DNA of 52,280 nt, from NCBI GenBank assembly GCA_002408185.1, contig DHQV01000072.1, positions 1-52,280 on the forward strand. Reading direction: 5' to 3'. Under the pieces are notes generated by a model. That model had not been told where the DNA came from, did not search any database, and saw only the letters and a list, made by a program, of their open reading frames with translations. Shown here one piece after another: positions 7,060 through 15,495 of this stretch; the stretch's first letter is position 1, and each line of letters opens with the position of its first letter. The stretch comes from Deltaproteobacteria bacterium UBA5329. GTDB taxonomy: Bacteria; Desulfobacterota; Syntrophorhabdia; Syntrophorhabdales; Syntrophorhabdaceae. The translations under genes were made by a program, and so were the position numbers.

Positions 7060-8229
7060 TTACAAGTATATTATATTCACCAGCTTTCCCATGGACTTAA
7101 GTTTCTCCGCGAGGAGCTTGACGATCACTTCCCGGGGGAAGACCCCCATTTGCCGGAACACGATATGTTCGTGTCCCGGGTTCGCCGCGGTACCGACAAG
7201 AAAATTGATCGTGTCCGCAGCGTGAAAGAACCGGTAAAGATCGGAAACCGACGAATCGGGTTCCAGCTTTTCGGGCGGCTCGCCTAGGATATTGTAGACC
7301 TGGTTCAGGGTTATCGCACCCTCTGTGGCGTAATCTATCCCTTTTATATGATATGATGGAGGTTTGTGGTAGGCATTAGACATCGTCTTGATCTCGACGG
7401 GCCGCCCGAGGTTGCGCGCGACGATCTCTGCTGTCGACGACCCGCAGACTATCCTCATACCGCGCATTCCGACGAAATCTTTTACCACTTTTTCATCGCT
7501 CGTTTTCCTCGCCGGGGGTCCGGTAAGAACATTGAGGATCTGGGCTTCACGGCACAAAAGCAGGCTGCAGCTGGTATCATCTCCATACGTGGTCCCCGAT
7601 ATATCGCGTACATTGCCGACAACCCTTCTGGGTATGTCCCGTATCCGTGTCCCCTGGGCCAAAAGGCCGTTGATAAAATCGCAGGCGCCCTCAATGCCCC
7701 ATCCCATTCGGTATTGCTGCCCCAGGCCAGCCTGGCTCACGCCGTCGCTGACCATTGCGATGCCGTCGCCGTATTCGAGCATGCAGTTGACCTCTCCGAT
7801 CATCTCGAGGCCCATCGGGAAGACCCTCTGTTTCGGGAGGTATGCGGCCAGACGGTTGTTGATGAGGATCGGCGACGGGATCTCGTAGGACATCACCGTG
7901 GCGTGCCCGCTCACAAGCACGCGGCACACGGAAAAGGCCGAGAAGGGAATGTTCGTCGTGCGGGCGGCATGCATGGTGTCGACGATCTTCTGACACGCCT
8001 CGCGAAGTGTGAAACCCACGCGCAAGAGCTCCATGAGCCGGGATGCGCACATGACGGCTGCAACGTGCGCCTTTATCCCGGTGCCGATGCCATCCGCAAG
8101 GACGGTCGTCGTCGCCTCGGCCGTGCGCTCGGTTATAATATAGTCCCCGCATGTCCCGCCCGGTTTTTTCGCCGCCTGAGAATTTACGGTCTCGATATAT
8201 TTTCTCGGTTCATCGGGTGTTGTTTTCAT
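7060..8229 (-). CDS. SpoIIE/PP2C-type protein phosphatase linked to a sensory hydrogenase
   Basis: This 389-residue protein is predicted to be a Mg/Mn-dependent serine/threonine phosphatase of the SpoIIE/RsbU class. Family metal-binding blocks are GDYIITERTAEATTTVLADGIGTG-type segments near the N-terminus (LADGIGTG, about residues 46-53), then YGDGIAMVSDGVSQ and GDDTSCSLL, which supply the catalytic aspartates. The C-terminal 150 residues (GMRGMRIVCGSSTAEIVAR onward) form an extra domain of unknown role. Phosphatases of this type are known to sit next to group C [FeFe] hydrogenases, and the gene overlaps the sensory hydrogenase by about 20 bases. I infer that H2 sensed by HydS changes phosphatase activity on an anti-sigma or anti-anti-sigma type target. 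GTG at 8232 is an alternative start. Confidence 0.85.
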   Translation of the reverse strand: MKTTPDEPRKYIETVNSQAAKKPGGTCGDYIITERTAEATTTVLADGIGTGIKAHVAAVMCASRLMELLRVGFTLREACQKIVDTMHAARTTNIPFSAFSVCRVLVSGHATVMSYEIPSPILINNRLAAYLPKQRVFPMGLEMIGEVNCMLEYGDGIAMVSDGVSQAGLGQQYRMGWGIEGACDFINGLLAQGTRIRDIPRRVVGNVRDISGTTYGDDTSCSLLLCREAQILNVLTGPPARKTSDEKVVKDFVGMRGMRIVCGSSTAEIVARNLGRPVEIKTMSNAYHKPPSYHIKGIDYATEGAITLNQVYNILGEPPEKLEPDSSVSDLYRFFHAADTINFLVGTAANPGHEHIVFRQMGVFPREVIVKLLAEKLKSMGKLVNIIYL

Positions 8230-9955
8230 CACCCTCGCTCAGGCTCATAAGTTTTCTGACAAGTTCCTCACCGCGCGCGGTGCTTTCCCCTAGGAACTGT
8301 GCGATCTTTTGTGCCATCTTTATCTGGTGTTCGAGGAGTTCGTGCGCCTGCTCGACTGTCTGGGACCGTATTTCTTTCAGTTTCTTCTCATGCTCCCGCT
8401 GGGTCGTTATATTGATAAAGATGCCGACTATCTGCTTCTCATCCGTGAGCATGTAGAGCAATTCCCGGCACAGCAAATTGTAGGGACGGTGAAAGACCGT
8501 AATGTCCAGATTCTGTTCCTGACCGGATATCAGTTTCTCAAATGGAGCAGGGTCCATGAGGTACGATATGTGCCGGCCCAGTATCACGTCACTGCAGGAG
8601 AAGAACTTTTTGAATGCCGGGTTAATGCCGATTATATTCAGTTCGTCGTCAAGCATGATAACGCCGTTAGGGGTAGTGCCGAATATCTGATCGGTGCGCC
8701 GCTCCGCGAGCCGCCGCATGTATGGTATGCACATTTCCGGTTCCGCCATGCCAAGCGCGACGGCTATCGCCTTCTCGCGGCAACTGTCGTAGCCGCATGC
8801 CCCGCAGTTAAGCTGTTGCTCCGGGTCCTGCTTCCCCGTCTGGGCAAGAATCTTCTGTACCTCCTCTTCCGTGACATCCCGGGGGGATGTGCCGCTGTCC
8901 GCCTTATCGAAGGATGCCGTGAACAGGCGGCCGTCAGCAGGCTCGGGAGCGACGGCGCCGGGGCTTATAGAACTGTTGTATTCAATGACGTCACGCCTGC
9001 GTTCGAAGAGGTTCTTTCCGGGTTCGATACCGGGTCCGTTGATGCATCCCTGGCTGCAGAACAGGGGTTCGATAATGGCGTGCTCCGAACCATCGCCATC
9101 CTTGATCCCGTCGAGGAACTCGCGGACGCCCTGGATGCTGTCAACCTTGAGGAGTTTCAGGTTAAGCCCGTCATCGTCAAGGCCTGCCGTCTTGATGAGG
9201 CCCCCCGGCAAGGGATAAAGCTGCGCCTCGTGGATCGGTTTCTCGTCGAAGTTGCTTTCTTCACACATCGACAGGTCGATCCCTTTCTGGGTAAACCACT
9301 GGCTGAGCTCTTTGAATGTCAGAACGCAATCGACCACGCCCGCAACCTCGGGGCGGACAAGCTCGGATTTTTTCGCCACGCAGGGGCCGATAAAGATGAC
9401 CTTGATGTCCTGCCCGAGGTTCTCCTTGAGAAGGCGCGCATGGGCAGCCATCGGGGAGGCGAGCGGCAGAAGGTGCTTGATGAGCTGGGGCTGGTATTTC
9501 TCGATATAGTTCACGAGCGCCGGGCACGCCGTCGCGATATGCGGGCTGCCCTCGGTCAGTTCCTCGGCCAGGCGCCGGGACTCGAGCGATATCTGGTAGG
9601 CGCCGTGGGAGGTTTGTCCCACGTACCGGATACCGAGCGCACGCAGGGCAGAAGGGAGCCGTGAAAGCTGCCAAGTGTCAAAAACCGCAGCAAAGGACGG
9701 CGCTATGCTCGCCGCAACAAAATGGCCTTCATCGATGAGGTTCTTCGCGATATCGATATCGCTCCGGAATGTCTTGGCCTGCTGGGGGCATTCGCGGATA
9801 CAGGTGCCGCAGGCAATGCACCGTTTCTCGTCGACGTACGCCTGTCCTTTCTGCATACGGATTGCCTTCACGGGGCATGCCCGAAGGCACCTGTAGCAAT
9901 CCCGGCACCGGGCGGTGAGTGTAAACACGATCTGCGGTTTCCATGTGTCGAACAT
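8210..9955 (-). CDS. hydS: Sensory-type [FeFe] hydrogenase with PAS domain (group C, HydS-like)
   Basis: Domain order in 581 residues: two [4Fe-4S] ferredoxin motifs (CRDCYRCLRACP and CIACGTCIRECP, residues 17-57), H-cluster domain (about 70-310), an Fe-S domain with CGACGYDSC (about 384-409), then a PAS domain (about 422-535) and a helical tail. H-cluster motifs are ATACPALV (141-148), PCVAKKSE (191-198) and CSQGC (300-304). The first cysteine of the usual TSCC pair, the proton-relay residue of fast hydrogenases, is alanine here, as known for HydS-type sensors. This architecture is that of phosphatase-linked sensory hydrogenases. It lies 12 bases after hydA1 and overlaps the phosphatase gene. 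It probably senses H2 or redox state rather than turning over large amounts of gas. Confidence 0.9.
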   Translation of the reverse strand: MFDTWKPQIVFTLTARCRDCYRCLRACPVKAIRMQKGQAYVDEKRCIACGTCIRECPQQAKTFRSDIDIAKNLIDEGHFVAASIAPSFAAVFDTWQLSRLPSALRALGIRYVGQTSHGAYQISLESRRLAEELTEGSPHIATACPALVNYIEKYQPQLIKHLLPLASPMAAHARLLKENLGQDIKVIFIGPCVAKKSELVRPEVAGVVDCVLTFKELSQWFTQKGIDLSMCEESNFDEKPIHEAQLYPLPGGLIKTAGLDDDGLNLKLLKVDSIQGVREFLDGIKDGDGSEHAIIEPLFCSQGCINGPGIEPGKNLFERRRDVIEYNSSISPGAVAPEPADGRLFTASFDKADSGTSPRDVTEEEVQKILAQTGKQDPEQQLNCGACGYDSCREKAIAVALGMAEPEMCIPYMRRLAERRTDQIFGTTPNGVIMLDDELNIIGINPAFKKFFSCSDVILGRHISYLMDPAPFEKLISGQEQNLDITVFHRPYNLLCRELLYMLTDEKQIVGIFINITTQREHEKKLKEIRSQTVEQAHELLEHQIKMAQKIAQFLGESTARGEELVRKLMSLSEGDENNTR

Positions 9956-9967
9956 TGTGCAATCCCC

Positions 9968-11971
9968 TTACGGGAGGTCCATCCCCTCACGTTTAATGGC
10001 CTCGATGGCCATATCTGTGGTGCAGCCTTCGATAACCCTATTTCCTACCCTGATCGTCGGCCCTTTGTCGCATTTCTCGAAACAGAAGGATGCCTTGACA
10101 TTTACCCTTTCGTCAAGCTCTTTCACATTGATATATTCCAATATATCACGCAGCAGTTTTTGTGACCCTTTCAGGAAGCAACTCGTACCGAAGCAGACGC
10201 TGATATCGAGGCTCTTCTCGGCCCCGGAACTGACGCCCAAGTCTTCCTCTATGATACGCTTACGCGAGGAGTAGTTCGTATGGAGAAGCTCATGCGCCTT
10301 CGGGCTACCCACATCCCCGAGCACCTTGTCGTAAAGTTCGGTGATGTACGGGTTGTCCTGCGACTTATGGAGCTCGAGCATGCGGTCGCTTTCGTAAAGG
10401 CCCTTTGTGCGCTTAAGCTTCACAGCCGGGTCCGTGAATACGGGCTGGCCGGCGCCGCCGATACATCCGCCGGGGCAGGCCATGACCTCGACGAGATCGT
10501 AATGTGCCTTGCCTGAGTGAATGTCCTCGAGGATCTTCCGGGCATTGCCGAGACCGCTCACTATGGCGAGAGCGAACTCCTTTCCCGCCACAGAGAGCTT
10601 TGCCTCACGTACCCCATTATTCCCGCGGACCGACATGAATTCATACGTGTCGTGTTTCTGCCCGGTCAGTTTCTCGCTGACATACCGCAGCACCGCCTCG
10701 CTTACGCCGCCCGAATTGCCGAAGATGACCCCGGCGCCCGTCTTGAAGCCGAAAGGCAGGTGGAAAGATTCAGGCCCCAGTTCCTTGAAATGCAGCCCGG
10801 CCTCCTCGATCATGCGCCCCAGTTCCTGCGTTGTCAGGACATGGTCCACGTCGCGGACGCCGTCACTTTCGAATTCGGGCCTTTTCGCCTCAAACTTTTT
10901 CGCGGTGCACGGCATGATCGATACCACGACGATGTCCTCGCGTTTCACCTTCAGTTCGGCCGCAAGCATCTCCTTTGCGAGCGCCCCGAACATCTGCTGG
11001 GGGGAACGGCAACTCGACAGGTGGTTCACGAATTCGGGATAGTACTGCTCGACAAATTTGACCCATGCGGGGCAGCAGGACGTGAACTGGGGGATCCTGT
11101 CGCCGGCTGTAACCCGCTTTATGAACTCATTGCTCTCTTCGAGAACGGTGAGATCTGCCGTGAAAGATGTATCATATATTTTGTCAAAGCCGATCGCTCT
11201 CAATGCCGCGGCGATCTGTCCTGTCGTGGTGGTACCCGGGGCAAGCCCGAACATCTCACCGATCGCAACCCTGACCGCCGGGGCAACCTGAGCGACCACG
11301 ACCTTAGACGGGTCATGGATCGATCCCCAGACCTGGTCCACCTCAGACCTGGGCGTTAAGGCGCCGGTCGGGCAAATGCGTGCGCACTGGCCGCAATTGA
11401 CGCATTCGACCTGGTCGAGCGCCTTGCCGAAAGACGGGATGACGACCGTCTGCGCACCCCTGTAAGCGAAGTCTATCGCGCCGACGGACTGGATCTCTGA
11501 GCAGATGCGGACGCAGTCGCCGCACAGGACGCACTTGTTGGGGTCGCGGATGATCGACGGTGACGATTCGTCGGCAGGCATCTCCTTAAGCTGGTTCTTG
11601 AACCGGACCTTCGTTATACCGAGGCGTTTGGCCAGGGCCTGCAGCTGGCACGTCGTGCTTTTCTGGCACGTCGGGCAATTCTGGCTGTGGTTCGCGAGAA
11701 GGAGTTCGACGATGATCTTGCGCATGTTGCGTATCTCGCCGGTATTGGTGCTGACCTTCATCTCGGCTGACGGCGGTGTGGAACATGCTGGTACGAGTCC
11801 CATGCCGTCGACCTCAACCATACACAGGCGGCACGCGCCATAGATGCTGAGCTCTGAATGGTAGCAGAACGTGGGCAGGTCGATCCGCGCCTTCCTGATA
11901 AGCTCCAGGAGATTCTGCTCATTTTCGATGGGGACCTCTTTATTATCTATATATACGAAAGTGCCGGTCAT
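9968..11971 (-). CDS. hydA: [FeFe] hydrogenase catalytic subunit HydA1, bifurcating type
   Basis: This 667-residue protein is the H2-forming subunit of a HydABC-type complex. Order: N-terminal [2Fe-2S] domain (CYHSELSIYGACRLC), a His-Cys [4Fe-4S] site (HSQNCPTCQKSTTC), two [4Fe-4S] sites (CVLCGDCVRIC, CVNCGQCARIC), the H-cluster domain with TSCCPAW, MPCTAKKFE and MACPGGCIGGAGQP, and a C-terminal thioredoxin-like [2Fe-2S] domain (CFGTSC and CFEKC, last 80 residues). That last domain is shared with Thermotoga-type bifurcating HydA and missing from the other two HydA here. I set the start at ATG 11971, seven bases after AAGGAG and 2 bases after the hydB1 stop; the in-frame ATG at 11977 is too close to the ribosome site. 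Confidence 0.95.
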   Translation of the reverse strand: MTGTFVYIDNKEVPIENEQNLLELIRKARIDLPTFCYHSELSIYGACRLCMVEVDGMGLVPACSTPPSAEMKVSTNTGEIRNMRKIIVELLLANHSQNCPTCQKSTTCQLQALAKRLGITKVRFKNQLKEMPADESSPSIIRDPNKCVLCGDCVRICSEIQSVGAIDFAYRGAQTVVIPSFGKALDQVECVNCGQCARICPTGALTPRSEVDQVWGSIHDPSKVVVAQVAPAVRVAIGEMFGLAPGTTTTGQIAAALRAIGFDKIYDTSFTADLTVLEESNEFIKRVTAGDRIPQFTSCCPAWVKFVEQYYPEFVNHLSSCRSPQQMFGALAKEMLAAELKVKREDIVVVSIMPCTAKKFEAKRPEFESDGVRDVDHVLTTQELGRMIEEAGLHFKELGPESFHLPFGFKTGAGVIFGNSGGVSEAVLRYVSEKLTGQKHDTYEFMSVRGNNGVREAKLSVAGKEFALAIVSGLGNARKILEDIHSGKAHYDLVEVMACPGGCIGGAGQPVFTDPAVKLKRTKGLYESDRMLELHKSQDNPYITELYDKVLGDVGSPKAHELLHTNYSSRKRIIEEDLGVSSGAEKSLDISVCFGTSCFLKGSQKLLRDILEYINVKELDERVNVKASFCFEKCDKGPTIRVGNRVIEGCTTDMAIEAIKREGMDLP

Positions 11972-11973
11972 GA

Positions 11974-13866
11974 TCATTCTCCTTTGATTGCCTTGAATTT
12001 GCAGGCTTCCACACAGATGTAGCATTTTCTGCAGGTCTTGTCGTCGATGCGGTGCGGTTTTCCTTTTTCGCCTGAAATGGCACCCACCGGGCATTTTGCG
12101 GCGCACAGCGTACATCCCTTGCAGAGATCTTCGTCAACGATGAGCCTCACCAGCGCCTTGCATTTTCCCGTGGGGCACCTCTTGTCGCGCACGTGCGAGA
12201 CGTATTCGTCCCGGAAATGCTTCATCGTGGACAGGACAGGGTTCGGTGCGGTCTTGCCGAGCCCGCAGAGCGAGCCCTTTTGAACAGCACCTGCCAGGTC
12301 TTCGAGGAGGTCAAGCGTTTCCATTGTCGCCCGGCCCTCGATGATATCGTCGAGCAAGGCCAGCAGCTGCTTTGTCCCTTCCCGGCACAGAACGCATTTA
12401 CCGCAAGATTCGTGCTGGGTGAACTGCATGAAGAACCGTGCCACGCTGACCATGCATGTGTTCTTGTTCATGACGACAAGGCCGCCGGAGCCGACCATTG
12501 CCCCGACACTCTTGAGTGAATCGAAATCGATCGGGAGGTCGAGATGGTCTGTCGTGAGGCACCCGCCAGACGGCCCGCCGATCTGGACCGCCTTGAAGCC
12601 GTCGCTCACCGCTTTGCCAGTATCGGACGTCATACCGCCAGCAACACCGTAGATGATCTCGCGCAGTGTCGCACCGAAAGGCATTTCGATGAGGCCCGAA
12701 TTCGCGACATGGCCTGTAAGCGCGAACGTCTTGGTCCCTGGAGAATTTTTTGTACCGATCTTTCGATAGCCTTCGGGGCCTGTTTTAAGGACAAGCGGGA
12801 CCAGCGATAATGTCTCCACGTTGTTTATTATCGTAGGCTTTCCCCACAGGCCGCTGATTGAGGGGAAAGGAGGTTTCGGTGACGGCATCCCGCGCTTTCC
12901 TTCAATAGATGCAATAAGCGCCGTTTCTTCGCCGCAGACAAAGGCGCCGGCACCTTCCATTATGTTCAGGTTGAAGGAATGGCTGGAACCGAAAAGGTTT
13001 TTTCCGAGAAGCCCTACGCGGTATGCGTCGTTTATGGCTTTGCGCAGGCGTTTTACAGCGAGCGGATACTCCGCCCGGACGTATATGTAGCCCTCATCGG
13101 CCTCTATGGCACGGGCGGCGATGGTCATTCCCTCGATAATGCTATGAGGGTTGCCTTCCATGATGCCCATGTCCATGAAAGCGCCGGGGTCTCCCTCGTC
13201 GCCGTTGCAGATGACATATTTCTTTTCATTCACCTCGCGACGGGCTACGTCCCATTTCCTGCCTGCGGGGAAACCTCCGCCTCCGCGTCCTCTCAGGCCC
13301 GAAGCGAAAACGAGCTCGCATATCTCTTCCGGCGTCATTTCGAGGTACGCCCGTAAGGCCTGGCGGTACCCGCCCGCCGCTATATATTCATTGATATCCT
13401 CGGGGTCGATGGCGCCGCAGTTCTCCAGCACGAACCGGTACTGCTTCCTGTAAAAGGGTATCTGGTTTTTCGTGCGGCATACGGTCTGACTGTCCGGTTC
13501 GACGTAGAGAAGCCTCTCCACAACATCACCGTTCTTGACCGTCTTCTCGACTATCTCGCCGACATCGAGCGGTTTTACCTTAGTATAGAAGATGCCTTCC
13601 GGCATGATAGTTACAAGCGGCCCTATCTGGCAGAAGCCCTGGCATCCCGTCCGCGAAACGAAAATGCCCTCTTCTTCCTTTTTGAGCTCCACGATGGCAT
13701 TGAGCCCGCTGTCCTTAATAGCCTTGGTAAATGCATCGTATACTTTGAGCGATCCATTGACAAGACATCCGGTCCCCGCACACACGAGGATCCGGTGCGT
13801 TGCCGCCTGTGACCGGGCGATAAAATCGTTCCCTATTTTATTAAGCCCCGTGAGCATCAGATTCAT
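11974..13866 (-). CDS. hydB: HydB1, NuoF-like flavoprotein subunit of the bifurcating hydrogenase
   Basis: This 630-residue subunit carries FMN and NADH binding and is the proposed bifurcation site of HydABC complexes. Order: thioredoxin-like [2Fe-2S] domain with four cysteines (CAGTGC at 29-34, CQGFC at 75-79), the NuoF core with GRGGGGFPAGRKW, CNGDEGDPGAFMD and GAGAFVCGEETALIASIEG, the NuoF [4Fe-4S] site (ESCGKCVLCREGT), and a C-terminal pair of [4Fe-4S] clusters (CKGCTLCAAKCP, CRKCYICVEACK). All ligands are intact. It overlaps hydC1 by 26 bases and ends two bases before hydA1, so it is certainly cotranscribed. It is the only one of the three HydB in the island with the complete canonical domain set. 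Confidence 0.95.
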   Translation of the reverse strand: MNLMLTGLNKIGNDFIARSQAATHRILVCAGTGCLVNGSLKVYDAFTKAIKDSGLNAIVELKKEEEGIFVSRTGCQGFCQIGPLVTIMPEGIFYTKVKPLDVGEIVEKTVKNGDVVERLLYVEPDSQTVCRTKNQIPFYRKQYRFVLENCGAIDPEDINEYIAAGGYRQALRAYLEMTPEEICELVFASGLRGRGGGGFPAGRKWDVARREVNEKKYVICNGDEGDPGAFMDMGIMEGNPHSIIEGMTIAARAIEADEGYIYVRAEYPLAVKRLRKAINDAYRVGLLGKNLFGSSHSFNLNIMEGAGAFVCGEETALIASIEGKRGMPSPKPPFPSISGLWGKPTIINNVETLSLVPLVLKTGPEGYRKIGTKNSPGTKTFALTGHVANSGLIEMPFGATLREIIYGVAGGMTSDTGKAVSDGFKAVQIGGPSGGCLTTDHLDLPIDFDSLKSVGAMVGSGGLVVMNKNTCMVSVARFFMQFTQHESCGKCVLCREGTKQLLALLDDIIEGRATMETLDLLEDLAGAVQKGSLCGLGKTAPNPVLSTMKHFRDEYVSHVRDKRCPTGKCKALVRLIVDEDLCKGCTLCAAKCPVGAISGEKGKPHRIDDKTCRKCYICVEACKFKAIKGE

Positions 13867-14347
13867 TGTGAACCTCCCTGAGTATGATCTCGTCGATAAT
13901 GTCGGATACCCTCTGCTGTGTCAATTGCCCGTATACCTCGTCGTTGATGACCATGGCGGGGGACAGACCGCAGGCGCCAAGGCAATTCACCGCTTCGACC
14001 GTGAAAAGCATGTCGGGCGTAGAGTCCTCTCCGTCCTTGAGGTCGAGTTTTTTTACGATGGCCGCGTGAAGGCCCATCGATCCTTTGACGTGACACGCCG
14101 TTCCGTTGCAGACGCGAATAAGATATTTGCCCTTTGGTTTGAGGGTAAACAGGGAATAAAAAGTGGCCACCCCGAAGACCCTCGCCGGCGATATGCCGAG
14201 AGATGTCGCTACAAAGGTCAATATCTCTTCCGGGAGGTAGCGGTATTCCGCCTGTACCGCCTGAAGGATAGGTATGAGCCTTGCGGCGCTGCGCTGATTC
14301 TGATCGATGATCTCGAATACCCGTTCAAATTTTCGTATCGTGTTCAT
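13841..14347 (-). CDS. hydC: HydC1, NuoE-like [2Fe-2S] subunit
   Basis: This 168-residue thioredoxin-fold ferredoxin has the NuoE signature: CNGTACHVKGS and CLGACGLSPAMVINDEVYG, with four cysteines to bind one [2Fe-2S] cluster, and an N-terminal helical region (ILQAVQAEYRYLPEEIL) as in complex I NuoE. It links HydB1 to HydA1 in the trimer. Its ATG lies in a TAATG overlap with the rex stop (14345-14349), so rex and the hydrogenase subunits are translationally coupled. Confidence 0.94.
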   Translation of the reverse strand: MNTIRKFERVFEIIDQNQRSAARLIPILQAVQAEYRYLPEEILTFVATSLGISPARVFGVATFYSLFTLKPKGKYLIRVCNGTACHVKGSMGLHAAIVKKLDLKDGEDSTPDMLFTVEAVNCLGACGLSPAMVINDEVYGQLTQQRVSDIIDEIILREVHNESDAHGA

Positions 14348-15033
14348 TATTCCACACCATCCTGAGATTGAGTTTTTCTTGCCAGTGTCAGTTTCTTTGA
14401 AAGCACGACGAGAGACGATGCAAGGTTTTCGTGTTGGACGATGATGCCTGGCGGGACGGTGACCTTGACCGGCGAGAAGTTCCAGATGGCTTCGATGCCG
14501 GCATGCACCAACTCATTCGTCAGGTCCTGGGCAGGTTCCGATGGGACGGTGAGGATCCCGATCTTTATGCCCATCCTCTTCACCATATTGTCAAGCTTGC
14601 CGATATGGAATACCTTTACGCCGTGGATCGTCTGCCCGATCTTTTCCCTGTCGATATCGAATGCGGCAATTATGTTGAGGCCATATTCCTTGAACCTTTC
14701 AAAACCGAGGAGCGCCGTCCCGAGATGTCCGACACCGACCAGATACGCATCTTTCGTGTTGTTCCATCCGAGGAACTCCTCGATGATGGCGATAAGCTCA
14801 TCGATGGAGTACCCGAGCTTCGGCTTGCCCACCGCGTCGGTGACGCCGAGGTCCTTACGGACTTGGATGGGGAGGATGGCCAGATCGTTTCCTATCTGCG
14901 TGCATGATATGAATTCGCTTTTTTTCTCATCCCGGACCTTTTTCAGGTATTGGTAGTAAAGAGGGAGCCTTCGTAATGTCGGCTCGGGAATAGCTTTTAT
15001 CACCGGTTCCTTTTGCGGTTCGACCTTTGACAT
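14347..15033 (-). CDS. rex: Redox-sensing transcriptional repressor Rex
   Basis: This 228-residue protein has an N-terminal winged helix (about residues 15-85, IPEPTLRRLPLYYQYL and IGNDLAILPIQVRKDL) and a Rossmann NADH-binding domain opening with YLVGVGHLGTALLGF. Rex binds DNA when NADH/NAD+ is low and lets go when NADH rises, controlling fermentation and hydrogenase genes in many anaerobes. Here it is the first gene of the hydrogenase operon, so it would control itself and hydCBA1 together. GGAGG stands 7 bases ahead of the start. The C-terminal helix (HENLASSLVVLSKKLTLA) supports the domain-swapped dimer usual in the family. Its probable operator overlaps the -10 box upstream. Confidence 0.93.
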   Translation of the reverse strand: MSKVEPQKEPVIKAIPEPTLRRLPLYYQYLKKVRDEKKSEFISCTQIGNDLAILPIQVRKDLGVTDAVGKPKLGYSIDELIAIIEEFLGWNNTKDAYLVGVGHLGTALLGFERFKEYGLNIIAAFDIDREKIGQTIHGVKVFHIGKLDNMVKRMGIKIGILTVPSEPAQDLTNELVHAGIEAIWNFSPVKVTVPPGIIVQHENLASSLVVLSKKLTLARKTQSQDGVE

Positions 15034-15078
15034 ATCAGGCCTCCATTGATTCGATAATTATCTATCTATAAATTAATA

Positions 15079-15096
15079 TCGATAAAAATATATCGA
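15079..15096. promoter_or_regulatory. Candidate operator: perfect dyad over the -10 box of the rex-hyd promoter
   Basis: TCGATA and TATCGA pair perfectly around a 6-base AT-rich centre. The dyad covers the predicted -10 hexamer and start point. A second palindrome, GATAATTATC, lies at 15053-15062 in the leader. The words are AT-rich and dyadic like Rex sites but do not match the best-known TTGTTAA-N4-TTAACAA form, so another regulator is possible. Confidence 0.45.
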
Positions 15097-15115
15097 ATGA
15101 AGAGGATGGAGTCAA
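15087..15115 (-). promoter_or_regulatory. Sigma-70-type promoter of the rex-hydCBA-hydS operon
   Basis: On the minus strand TTGACT (15115-15110) and TATATT (15092-15087) are separated by 17 bases. Transcription would start near 15080 and give a leader of about 45 nt to the rex ATG. Confidence 0.7.
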
Positions 15116-15290
15116 CACCTTTTTTCGTAAGATGCAAGACTTCTATTCCTTGTCCGTCGTCTGAAAGCGTTTTACGCCGGGTCCGGTGTCTTTTATCTTC
15201 CTTTTGCAACTGATCGATAAAAGTGCAGTTGAAGTGTGTTTGCCATATCTGATTGATATTTTTGAAGAAAAGAAAAAGTAAAGACGCTGG

Positions 15291-15308
15291 ATCCCGGCAA
15301 GCCGGGAT
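15291..15308. repeat. REP-like palindrome ATCCCGGC-AA-GCCGGGAT
   Basis: A perfect 8-base inverted repeat over an AA loop. The same GTCATCCCGG/CCGGGATGAC words recur in the non-coding stretches at about 42855-42955 and 51450-51625, so it belongs to a dispersed intergenic family. Confidence 0.6.
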
Positions 15309-15437
15309 GACGATATCCTTTAGCCGGGAGGAGATCATGCAGTCCACGATGTGGTAGCGCAGATAAAGTATCGACGATATGGTAGTCTTTATTTTGCATA
15401 TGACCCCTTAAACTTTAAACCTGAAACTTGGAACGGA

Positions 15438-15495
15438 CCCCACAGGGGCCCTGAAAAGGGGGTTTGCCCCCGGGAGGCGACCGGGGGCAATTTTT
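15438..15495 (+). terminator. Orphan terminator with competing GC-rich hairpins
   Basis: TTGCCCCCGG (15464-15473) pairs with CCGGGGGCAA (15481-15490) around a 7-base loop and is followed by TTTTT, a textbook intrinsic terminator on the plus strand. No plus-strand gene ends before it. Just upstream are CCCC-ACA-GGGG (15438-15448) and GGGGG (15458-15462), which could pair with the CCCCC of the terminator's left arm (15467-15471). This may mark the 3' end of a small RNA or of an attenuated leader, or serve the minus-strand gene 15888-16199. Confidence 0.5.

Noticed and set aside
7366..9664. Long plus-strand open frames of 294 and 451 codons opposite the phosphatase and sensory hydrogenase genes
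   Set aside because: They lie wholly antisense to genes with clear family motifs and their products are arginine/histidine-rich without recognisable domains. They arise from the codon bias of the true frames.
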